Shown here in pieces: positions 1 to 5,524 of a stretch of 8,787 bases of DNA. Both the position numbers and the translations under genes were made by a program. The stretch's first letter is position 1. Each line of letters starts with the position of its first letter. Below the pieces are notes generated by a model, which was given only the letters and a program-made list of their open reading frames with translations, did no database searches and had not been told where the DNA came from. The stretch comes from 2-02-FULL-66-22 sp964576535 (GTDB taxonomy: Bacteria; Methylomirabilota; Methylomirabilia; Methylomirabilales; 2-02-FULL-66-22), in NCBI GenBank assembly GCA_964576535.1, contig CAZNWB010000125.1, positions 1 through 8,787 on the forward strand. The letters run 5' to 3'.

Positions 1-636
1 GTCCTGCAGATCACGTGGCTTTCCCTCCAGATCTCCGGGGGCGCCACGCTCCTGAGCCTCTTGGCGGGGATCCCCGCAGGGATGGCCCTGGCCCTCGCCC
101 GGTTCCCCGGACGTGCTCTGTGCGTGGCGCTGGTGAATACCGGCATGGGGCTGCCCCCCGTGGTGGTGGGCCTCTTCGTCAGCATCTTCCTCTGGCGGAG
201 CGGCCCGCTGGGAGTCCTCGAGCTCCTCTACACGCCGACGGCCATCGTCATCGCCCAGTTCATCATCGCCGCCCCCATCGTCATGGGCCTCACCATCGCC
301 GCCATGCAGCAACTCAATCCGAAGCTGCGCCTACAACTCCTGGGCCTGGGAGCATCGCGGTGGCAGCTCCTCTGGCTCCTCATGCGGGAGGCGCGCCTGC
401 CCCTCCTGGCCGCGGTCATGGCGGGATTCGGCGGCGTCATCTCCGAGGTGGGCGCCTCCATGATGGTCGGCGGCAACATCCGGGGCCAGACGCGGGTCCT
501 GACGACCGCGACCGTCCTGGAGACCGGCAAGGGGAACTTCGATCTGGCCATCGCGCTGGGCGTGATCTTGCTGGTCCTGGCCTTCGCCGTGAACTACCTC
601 CTCACGCGGATTCAGCAGCGGGGACGGGCCACGTGA
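1..636 (+). CDS. tupB: Tungstate-type ABC transporter permease, 5'-partial (TupB-like)
   Basis: Inner-membrane permease of an ABC importer, most likely for tungstate. The frame is open from base 1, so the N-terminus lies outside the window; 211 residues are visible and the family is usually about 230. Five hydrophobic segments can be seen, at about residues 11-33, 39-65, 81-102, 133-155 and 182-201. The GLPPVVVGL stretch (50-58), SGPLG (67-71), the cytoplasmic EAA-like loop with LGASRWQLL (116-124) and EAR (130-132), the ISEVGASMMVGGNI block (147-160) and TRVLTTATVLET (164-175) follow the TupB pattern rather than that of ModB or sulfate permeases. This is judged from remembered family patterns, not from a search. 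Its stop overlaps the start of the ATPase gene by 4 bases, so the two are probably translationally coupled. Molybdate or another oxyanion remains possible. Any downstream TTG at base 61 is internal, not the start. Confidence 0.92.
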   Translation, partial: VLQITWLSLQISGGATLLSLLAGIPAGMALALARFPGRALCVALVNTGMGLPPVVVGLFVSIFLWRSGPLGVLELLYTPTAIVIAQFIIAAPIVMGLTIAAMQQLNPKLRLQLLGLGASRWQLLWLLMREARLPLLAAVMAGFGGVISEVGASMMVGGNIRGQTRVLTTATVLETGKGNFDLAIALGVILLVLAFAVNYLLTRIQQRGRAT

Positions 637-1733
637 CCGAGCCGATCCTGGAAGGTCTGAATCTCTCCGTCGTGCACGGGGGGAGGACAATCCTGGACGT
701 TCCCCGCATCACGGTTCAGGCGGGCGAAGTCCTGGCCCTCATCGGCCCAAACGGGGCGGGCAAGTCCACCCTGCTCCGCGCGTTGGGCCTCCTGGAGGCG
801 CCGACCTCCGGCGTGGTCCGATTTCGAGGCAACCCGGTGGCATGGGTAGGCCGGGACCTCCTGGCCATCCGCCGCCGCTTGGCCTCGGTGTTCCAGGAGG
901 CCCTGCTCTGCGACACGACCGTCCAGGGCAACGTGACCCTGGGTCTCCGGCTGCGGCGTCGGCCCGCCGAGGCCGTGAGACGCCACGCCCATGCGTGGCT
1001 TACCCGCTTGGGCATCGCCCACCTCGCGAGGCGCGAGGCGCGGACCCTGTCGGGCGGCGAGGCGCAGCGGGTGAGCTTGGCGCGCGCCTTCGCCCTTCAG
1101 CCGGACGTCCTGCTGCTGGATGAACCGTTCGCCGCCCTGGACCCACCCACGCGAGACGAGCTGCTGACGGTCCTCCAATTCCTGCTGCGCCAGGAGGGGA
1201 TGACCACCGTCTTTGTCACCCACGACCGCGACGAGGCGTTGCGCTTGGGGGACCGCATCGCCGTCATGATGGACGGGCGCGTCCACCAGGTCGGGAAGCC
1301 GTCGGAGGTCTTCGGTTGTCCCGTTTCGGAGGAGGTTGCCCGGTTCGTGGGGGTCGAGACCATCCTCCCCGGCCGGGTGACCGGAGATCGCTCCGGCCTT
1401 CTCACCGTGGAAGTGAACGGGGCAAAGATCGAGGCCCTGGGACGGGTCGCGGTGGGCGAGTCTGTCCTGGTGTGCCTGCGCCCGGAAGACCTGGTCATTC
1501 GGCGGCGGGACGAGCCGGCTGCCCCGGACAGCGCCCGCAACCATCTCGCGGGCCGGGTACAGGAGGCCACCCCCCTGGGGGCCCAATACCGCGTCCGGGT
1601 CACCTCGGACCCCGCCCTCGGCGGGCTGGTTGCCCTGGTGACCAAGCAATCGTTCCACGAACTGGGCCTGGAGTCTGGCAGTTCAGTGATCGTCACCTTC
1701 AAGGCCTCGGCCGTCCACCTGATCCGGCGCTGA
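633..1733 (+). CDS. tupC: Tungstate-type ABC transporter ATP-binding protein (TupC-like)
   Basis: ATPase subunit that powers the neighbouring permease; 366 residues from a GTG start inside the GTGA overlap with the permease stop. Visible motifs are Walker A GPNGAGKST (38-46), the Q-loop glutamine (88, in VFQEALL), signature LSGGEAQR (139-146), Walker B VLLLDEP (159-165), the D-loop region AALDPP (167-172) and the switch histidine 197 in VTHD. Residues from about 245 to the end form a regulatory extension of the TOBE/MOP kind in two stretches (about 245-290 and 304-366), as in ModC and the longer oxyanion ATPases, where it can bind the oxyanion or regulate transport. The frame is open upstream to base 15, but that part lies over the permease gene and is rejected. 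Tungstate is inferred mainly from the permease; the ATPase alone would only say oxyanion or polyamine/iron-like importer. Confidence 0.92.
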   Translation: MTEPILEGLNLSVVHGGRTILDVPRITVQAGEVLALIGPNGAGKSTLLRALGLLEAPTSGVVRFRGNPVAWVGRDLLAIRRRLASVFQEALLCDTTVQGNVTLGLRLRRRPAEAVRRHAHAWLTRLGIAHLARREARTLSGGEAQRVSLARAFALQPDVLLLDEPFAALDPPTRDELLTVLQFLLRQEGMTTVFVTHDRDEALRLGDRIAVMMDGRVHQVGKPSEVFGCPVSEEVARFVGVETILPGRVTGDRSGLLTVEVNGAKIEALGRVAVGESVLVCLRPEDLVIRRRDEPAAPDSARNHLAGRVQEATPLGAQYRVRVTSDPALGGLVALVTKQSFHELGLESGSSVIVTFKASAVHLIRR

Positions 1734-1877
1734 GCACTCTCGACGCCTCCCCCGCGAAACCTGAAACCGCCCTGGCGGGACCCCGACCGAAGGCCACGCC
1801 TGATGGCGTGGTTGCGCCGAGGCGCTTCGTGGGGTAGTGTTCCTCTGCTGGACAGCCCCTCGAAAGGACTCCCGCGA
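1734..1877 (+). promoter_or_regulatory. Spacer tupC-mrp: small hairpin and weak sigma-70 promoter candidate
   Basis: No gene fits in this 144-base spacer. A perfect 7-bp stem with a TGAT loop (CCACGCC at 1794-1800 with GGCGTGG at 1805-1811) may act as a terminator for the tup operon, but it lacks a T-run. It is followed by TTGCGC (1812-1817), a 17-base gap and TAGTGT (1835-1840), a poor match (about 6 of 12) to the -35/-10 consensus. If real, transcription would start about 30 bases before the mrp start. Both assignments are weak. Confidence 0.3.
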
Positions 1878-2978
1878 ATGCTCACGGAGCAAGTGGTTCT
1901 CCAGGCCTTGTCCGCGGTGAAGGACCCGGAACTTGGGAAGGACCTGGTGTCATTAAAGATGATCCGGGATATCCGGATCGACGGTTCTGACGTCAGCCTG
2001 GAGGTGGTGCTGACCACGCCAGTCTGCCTCTTCAAGGGGGAGATCGAGCAGGCATGCCGCGAGGCGCTTTCCGGAATCCCTGGCGTTGGCCGGATCACCC
2101 TGCAGATGGGGTGGAACGTGCTGGCATCCCGAGGGATGACGGGCCAGGGCGGGATTCCCGGCATCAAGAACAGCGTCGCCATCGCCTCCGGAAAGGGCGG
2201 AGTAGGCAAATCCACGGTCAGCGTGAACCTGGCGGTGGCCCTGGCCGAGGCCGGGGCCAAGGTGGGACTGCTGGACGCCGACATCTACGGCCCGAGCATC
2301 CCGGTGATGATGGGCGTCCGCCGGGCACCGGACATGGACCGGGACCAGCGCATCCTCCCCCTCGAGGCTCACGGGGTGAAATTGATGTCCCTGGGCTTCC
2401 TGCTCCCCGATCCCGACACCCCCGTCATCTGGCGCGGGCCGATGATCGCCAAGGCCCTCAACCAATTCCTTCGGGACGTGGTCTGGGGAGACCTGGACTA
2501 TCTGCTGATCGACCTTCCCCCGGGGACCGGCGACGCCCAGCTCACCCTCTCGCAGTCGCTGCACATGTCCGGCGTCGCCATCGTGATGACCCCCCAGGAC
2601 GTGGCCATGACCATCGCCAGCAAGGTGCTGGTCATGTTCCGCCAGATGAATGTGCCTATCCTGGGCATCATCGAGAACATGAGCACCTTCATCTGCCCCG
2701 CCTGCGGCGGCGAGAGCCAGATCTTCAGCCATGGCGGCGGCCGGAAGGCAAGCGAGCACCTCCAGACACCGTTCCTGGGGGAGATTCCGCTGGACCTCGA
2801 GCTGTGCGAGGGCGGGGACGATGGGCGGCCGATCCTCGTGCGGAATCCCCGCTCGCCCATTGCCGATGTCTTCCGGCGCGTGGCCGGCAACGTGGCCGGG
2901 CGGGTCAGCGTGGAGGCCTTCGACTCGCAATCGCAGGCCGCCTCCGGCCAGCCCCTTCCCATCATCAATATCCGCTGA
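1878..2978 (+). CDS. mrp: Mrp/ApbC family Fe-S cluster carrier ATPase with N-terminal MIP18 domain
   Basis: Cytoplasmic P-loop NTPase of the Mrp/NBP35/ApbC family, which binds a labile [4Fe-4S] cluster at a dimer interface and passes it to apo-enzymes. The 366-residue protein has an N-terminal MIP18/DUF59 domain (about 5-80) with DPEL (16-19) and the TTPVC motif (46-50). A deviant Walker A GKGGVGKS follows at 105-112, then DADIYGPS (133-140), IDLPPGTGD (211-219), TPQDVA (238-243) and IENMS (265-269), directly before the CPAC pair (C273 and C276) that holds the cluster. All hallmark residues are present and the length is normal. The ATG at 1878 is chosen because AAAGGA (1863-1868) sits 9 bases before it and the protein then begins right at the DUF59 domain; an in-frame ATG at 1803 lacks such a site and adds residues with no family match. 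It stands between the tungstate transporter and pdh genes and probably has its own transcription. Not related to the Mrp Na+/H+ antiporter. Confidence 0.94.
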   Translation: MLTEQVVLQALSAVKDPELGKDLVSLKMIRDIRIDGSDVSLEVVLTTPVCLFKGEIEQACREALSGIPGVGRITLQMGWNVLASRGMTGQGGIPGIKNSVAIASGKGGVGKSTVSVNLAVALAEAGAKVGLLDADIYGPSIPVMMGVRRAPDMDRDQRILPLEAHGVKLMSLGFLLPDPDTPVIWRGPMIAKALNQFLRDVVWGDLDYLLIDLPPGTGDAQLTLSQSLHMSGVAIVMTPQDVAMTIASKVLVMFRQMNVPILGIIENMSTFICPACGGESQIFSHGGGRKASEHLQTPFLGEIPLDLELCEGGDDGRPILVRNPRSPIADVFRRVAGNVAGRVSVEAFDSQSQAASGQPLPIINIR

Positions 2979-3036
2979 CCTCCCGCAGCCTCCAATCCCC
3001 AGCTTGCATCCATCATGCGGGGTCCCATCCCGAGGG

Positions 3037-3106
3037 GATTTCGGATTGTGGATTGTGGATTTCCGATTTCACAATCTTCAATCCAAAATCCAAAATCAAC
3101 AATCGG
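3037..3106. repeat. Ten-unit heptanucleotide array with dyad symmetry (mrp-pdhA spacer)
   Basis: Ten consecutive 7-bp units without a single indel. The first five (3037-3071) begin GATT, for example GATTGTG twice at 3044-3057. The next five (3072-3106) carry AATC at positions 2-5, for example AAATCCA at 3086-3092. The two halves are inverted copies centred at about 3070/3071. The predicted stem pairs 3065-3068 with 3073-3076, 3056-3061 with 3080-3085, 3049-3054 with 3087-3092 and 3044-3047 with 3094-3097, separated by mismatches that fall at heptamer junctions. The stretch is AT-rich in a GC-rich setting. The period resembles the heptanucleotide STRR repeats described in cyanobacteria. It lies before the pdh promoter, so it may be a transcript end for mrp. 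Confidence 0.85.
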
Positions 3107-3148
3107 AGCGGGTTCCCCCGCGTGCCCCCCGGTGATGCCCCAATTCCC

Positions 3149-3177
3149 TTTCCATCGCCTGAAAGTTTGGCTATACT
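3149..3177 (+). promoter_or_regulatory. Sigma-70-type promoter for pdhABC
   Basis: TTTCCA (3149-3154), a 17-base gap and TATACT (3172-3177) match the -35/-10 consensus at 9 of 12 positions. This is the best promoter match I found in the window. Transcription would start near 3184, giving a leader of about 66 bases before the pdhA ATG. It lies after the heptamer array, so the pdh transcript would not include that array. Confidence 0.55.
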
Positions 3178-3237
3178 CCCGTGTCGCCCCGTCATACCTG
3201 GCCCGGGTGGCGCCTTGACTGCAGAGGCTGCCTTCGC

Positions 3238-3244
3238 AGAGGAG
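3238..3244 (+). promoter_or_regulatory. Ribosome binding site that fixes the pdhA start
   Basis: AGAGGAG ends 5 bases before the ATG at 3250 and supports that start over the in-frame GTG at 3181, which lies at the predicted transcription start. The 7-mer GCAGAGG occurs twice (3221-3227 and 3236-3242); CTGC at 3228-3231 lies between and could pair with either copy, the second pairing touching the binding site. Confidence 0.6.
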
Positions 3245-3249
3245 CAGGC

Positions 3250-4272
3250 ATGGCAAAGCGCTCTGGCAAGGCCACGGTGCAGACGGTCCCTGAGCTTGCG
3301 AGGAACGCCGCTATGGATAAGAAGGTCGTGGTGGATCTTCTCTACCAGATGCTCCTCGTCCGCCGCTTCGAGGAGAAGGCGGCCGAGATGTACGCTCAAG
3401 GCAAGATCGGCGGGTTCCTGCACCTGGCCGTCGGCATGGAGGCCTCGTGCATGGGCGCCATTTCGGTCCTGCGCCCCGACGATTACGTGATTGCCGGGTA
3501 TCGCGAGCACGGGCATTGCCTGGCCCGGGGCAGCGACCCCCGGCTGGCCATGGCCGAGCTCTTCGGTCGCATGGATGGCCTGTGCAAGGGCAAGGGCGGC
3601 TCCATGCACTTCTTCGACAAGGAACGGAACTTCCTGGGCGGGACGGGGATCGTGGGAGGCCAACTGCCCCTCGGGACCGGTGTCGGGTTCGCTATCAACT
3701 ACCAGGGCGGGGACCAGGTCTGCCTGTGTTTCTTCGGTGATGGGTCGGTTGCCCAGGGAGTATTCCACGAGTCGCTGAACATGGCGGCCCTCTGGAAGCT
3801 GCCCGTGATTTACATCTGCGAGAACAACCTCTATGCCATGGGGACCGCCCTCAGCCGGACCCAATCCGTCACCGACCTCTATCGCAAGGCCGAGGCGTAC
3901 GGCATGCCTGGCGAGCAGGTGGACGGCATGGATGTCCTGGCCGTGCGGGAGGTGACGGCCCGCGCGGTGGCACGGGCCCGTCGTGAGAAGCTCCCGACCC
4001 TGATCGAAACCCGGACGTATCGGTTCCGGGGCCACTCCATGCGGGACCCGGCGGCGGCCCTGTACCGGACCAGGGAAGAGGTGGAAGAGTGGAAGAAGTC
4101 GGATCCCATCGTCCTGCTGTGGGATCGGATGAGCCGGGACGGGATCATCACCGACGCCGAGTACAAAGAGATGGACAAGGAGATCAACCAGGTCATCGAG
4201 GAGGCGGTGCGCTTTGCCGACGCCTCGCCGGAACCGCCGCTGGAGGAACTACTGACCGACGTCTTCGTCTAA
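3250..4272 (+). CDS. pdhA: Pyruvate dehydrogenase E1 component, alpha subunit
   Basis: Thiamine-diphosphate (ThDP) subunit of the alpha2-beta2 E1 that decarboxylates pyruvate and reductively acetylates the lipoyl arm of E2. Its 340 residues are a usual bacterial length with no signal peptide. Family landmarks are YREHGH (84-89), GKGGSMH (114-120), the ThDP/Mg2+ motif starting GDGS (163-166) and ending at ENN (191-193), and the active-site loop YRFRGHSMRDP (257-267). In this loop H262 is the conserved histidine and S263 aligns with the serine phosphorylated in mitochondrial E1-alpha, though nothing shows that it is regulated here. The gene starts a pdhA-pdhB-pdhC run behind a promoter at 3149-3177; 99 bases separate it from pdhB. 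Branched-chain 2-oxoacid or acetoin dehydrogenase E1-alpha are close relatives; the canonical PDH look of the beta subunit favours pyruvate. The first 20 or so residues (MAKRSGKATVQ...) are a variable, Lys-rich lead-in. Confidence 0.94.
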   Translation: MAKRSGKATVQTVPELARNAAMDKKVVVDLLYQMLLVRRFEEKAAEMYAQGKIGGFLHLAVGMEASCMGAISVLRPDDYVIAGYREHGHCLARGSDPRLAMAELFGRMDGLCKGKGGSMHFFDKERNFLGGTGIVGGQLPLGTGVGFAINYQGGDQVCLCFFGDGSVAQGVFHESLNMAALWKLPVIYICENNLYAMGTALSRTQSVTDLYRKAEAYGMPGEQVDGMDVLAVREVTARAVARARREKLPTLIETRTYRFRGHSMRDPAAALYRTREEVEEWKKSDPIVLLWDRMSRDGIITDAEYKEMDKEINQVIEEAVRFADASPEPPLEELLTDVFV

Positions 4273-4277
4273 GAGAC

Positions 4278-4354
4278 GGGGGCCTGGGGTCGGGGACCGG
4301 GGGCTGGTGGCAGCCCTTCAATCCCTAACCCCTGACCCCCGATCCCTGACCCCT
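4278..4354. repeat. Eleven-unit heptanucleotide palindrome (pdhA-pdhB spacer)
   Basis: Seventy-seven bases that divide into 11 in-phase 7-bp units and fill most of the 99-base spacer. The first four units are G-rich (for example TGGGGTC at 4285-4291). The last five fit RAYCCCY (4320-4354), for example AACCCCT at 4327-4333. The two middle units form a perfect hairpin: GGGCTG (4301-4306), loop GTGG, CAGCCC (4311-4316). The same dyad axis also pairs 4292-4295 with 4322-4325, 4286-4288 with 4329-4331 and 4278-4281 with 4336-4339. In the mRNA this would be a long, GC-rich, interrupted stem just before the pdhB ribosome site (GGAG, 4362-4365). Confidence 0.8.
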
Positions 4355-4371
4355 GCGAAGCGGAGCAGAGC

Positions 4372-5349
4372 ATGGCCATCATCACGTATCGGGAAGCATT
4401 GAACCAGGCCCTGCGGGAGGAGATGCGACGGGACCCCCGGGTCTTCCTCATCGGCGAGGAGGTGGGGGTCTACCAGGGCGCCTACAAGGTCAGCCAGAAT
4501 CTCCTGGAGGAATTCGGGCCCAAGCGGGTGGTGGACACCCCCATCAGCGAGGCGGGATTCGTGGGCGTGGGCATCGGGGCCGCCATGGTGGGCTTGCGCC
4601 CGGTGGTGGAGATGATGACCTTCAACTTCGCCATCGTGGCCATGGATCAGATTGTGAACCACGCGGCCAAGATGCTGTACATGTCCGGCGGTCAGTTCAA
4701 GGTGCCCATGGTCATTCGCGGGCCGGGGGGTCCGGCGGTCCAGCTTGCCGCCCAACACTCGCAAAGCATGGAGTCATACTTCTACCACGTACCGGGCCTG
4801 AAGGTGGTCCGGCCTTCGACGCCCAAAGACGCCAAGGGACTGCTGAAGAGCGCCATCCGCGATGACAACCCGGTGATCTTCATCGAGTCCGAGACGCTGT
4901 ATGGAACGAAGGGCGAGGTGCCGGACGGTGATTACACGATCCCCCTGGGAGTGGCCGAGGTGAAGCGCGAGGGGACCGACGTCACCGTCATCGGATGGAT
5001 GGGGATGCTCCACCGCGCCATGGAGGCCGCCCAGGATCTGGAGAAGGAAGGCATCTCCATCGAGGTGCTGGATCCGAGGACGCTGCGACCCATGGATACC
5101 TCAACGATCCTCGAGTCGGTGAGAAAAACGCACCACGCCGTGGTCCTGGAGGCGGGCGCAGGCTTTGCCGGATTGGGGGCGGAGATCGCGACCCTCATCA
5201 CCGAGAGGGCGTTCGACTACCTCGACTCCCCGGTGGTCCGGGTGACCGGCGCCAACGCCCCCATGCCCTACGCCAAAAACCTGGAGCGGGCCAAGACCCC
5301 GGACAAGGCCCGGATCATCGCCGGGATCAAGGAAGCCCTCGCCGTGTAG
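4372..5349 (+). CDS. pdhB: Pyruvate dehydrogenase E1 component, beta subunit
   Basis: Partner of PdhA in the E1 heterotetramer; it completes the ThDP site and contacts the E2 core. The 325-residue length is normal for the family. Landmarks are GEEVGVYQGAYKV (28-40), DTPISEAGFVGVGIGAAM (55-72) in which E60 is the glutamate that activates ThDP, the AAQHSQ segment with H129 (126-131), PGLKVVRPSTPKDAKGLL (141-158), the ESETLYG loop (172-178), and the C-terminal domain with LDPRTLRPMD (233-242) and VVLEAG (257-262). The ATG at 4372 follows GGAG (4362-4365) by 6 bases. An in-frame match to the E1-beta N-terminus (ITYREALNQALREEM) starts at once, so the start is secure. The last codons and the TAG stop lie inside a perfect hairpin (5341-5364). 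Confidence 0.95.
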   Translation: MAIITYREALNQALREEMRRDPRVFLIGEEVGVYQGAYKVSQNLLEEFGPKRVVDTPISEAGFVGVGIGAAMVGLRPVVEMMTFNFAIVAMDQIVNHAAKMLYMSGGQFKVPMVIRGPGGPAVQLAAQHSQSMESYFYHVPGLKVVRPSTPKDAKGLLKSAIRDDNPVIFIESETLYGTKGEVPDGDYTIPLGVAEVKREGTDVTVIGWMGMLHRAMEAAQDLEKEGISIEVLDPRTLRPMDTSTILESVRKTHHAVVLEAGAGFAGLGAEIATLITERAFDYLDSPVVRVTGANAPMPYAKNLERAKTPDKARIIAGIKEALAV

Positions 5350-5364
5350 GTCCGCCTACACGGC
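5341..5364 (+). promoter_or_regulatory. Perfect 10-bp hairpin across the pdhB stop codon
   Basis: GCCGTGTAGG (5341-5350) and CCTACACGGC (5355-5364) are exact reverse complements around a TCCG loop. The TAG stop is at 5347-5349, inside the left arm. No T-run follows, so this is not a classical intrinsic terminator. It could be an RNA processing or 3'-end stability element, or a factor-dependent partial terminator that sets E1 against E2 levels. The structure is seen directly; the role is inference. Confidence 0.6.
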
Positions 5365-5370
5365 ATCCGC

Positions 5371-5507
5371 CAATTTCAAACCGACAACCGACAATGGAAA
5401 ACTGGCCAACGGTGGTTCCGGTTGTCAGCTTGCGTCGAGGCCTTCGACTGACGTCAGGCGAATGTCCTCAGGCGAGACGTTGTCGGTTGTCGGTTTTCAA
5501 TTTTCAA
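5371..5507. repeat. Heptanucleotide inverted repeat with long loop (pdhB-pdhC spacer)
   Basis: The left arm has four 7-bp units from 5371 to 5398, including AAACCGA and CAACCGA. The right arm (5480-5507) is TTGTCGG twice, then TTTTCAA twice. Seventeen bases pair perfectly (5378-5394 with 5480-5496), and 5372-5375 pairs with 5499-5502. The 85-base loop holds the perfect palindrome CTGACGTCAG (5448-5457) and the nearly palindromic GTCGAGGCCTTCGAC (5433-5447). The right arm lies just before the pdhC ribosome site at 5515-5518. Confidence 0.85.
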
Positions 5508-5514
5508 TTGCAGC

Positions 5515-5518
5515 GGAG
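5515..5518 (+). promoter_or_regulatory. Ribosome binding site that fixes the pdhC start
   Basis: GGAG lies 6 bases before the ATG at 5525, the same arrangement as at pdhB (GGAG, 6-base gap). It argues against the in-frame ATG at 5462, whose 21 extra codons would run through the heptamer repeat. Confidence 0.65.
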
Positions 5519-5524
5519 CGGACA

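Noticed and set aside
15..632. N-terminal extension of the ABC ATPase frame
   Set aside because: It lies over the permease gene in another frame, is Pro/Arg/Gly/His-rich, and the ATPase family begins at the GTG at 633.
612..1658. Minus-strand frame opposite the ABC ATPase
   Set aside because: It is antisense to a gene with all ABC motifs, with no domain of its own.
1803..1877. Upstream in-frame ATG for mrp
   Set aside because: It lies in the loop of a hairpin and upstream of the promoter candidate, and lacks a ribosome site; the ATG at 1878 has AAAGGA at good spacing.
3037..3106. CRISPR array
   Set aside because: Units are 7 bp and contiguous, without spacers, and no cas genes are present.
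2054..3490. 478-codon plus-strand frame over mrp, the spacer and pdhA
   Set aside because: It is an out-of-frame shadow of two well-supported genes; its sequence is Arg/Pro/Gly-rich without motifs and runs through the repeat.
5462..5524. Upstream in-frame ATG for pdhC
   Set aside because: The 21 extra codons read through the heptamer repeat; the ATG at 5525 has a ribosome site and begins exactly at the lipoyl domain.
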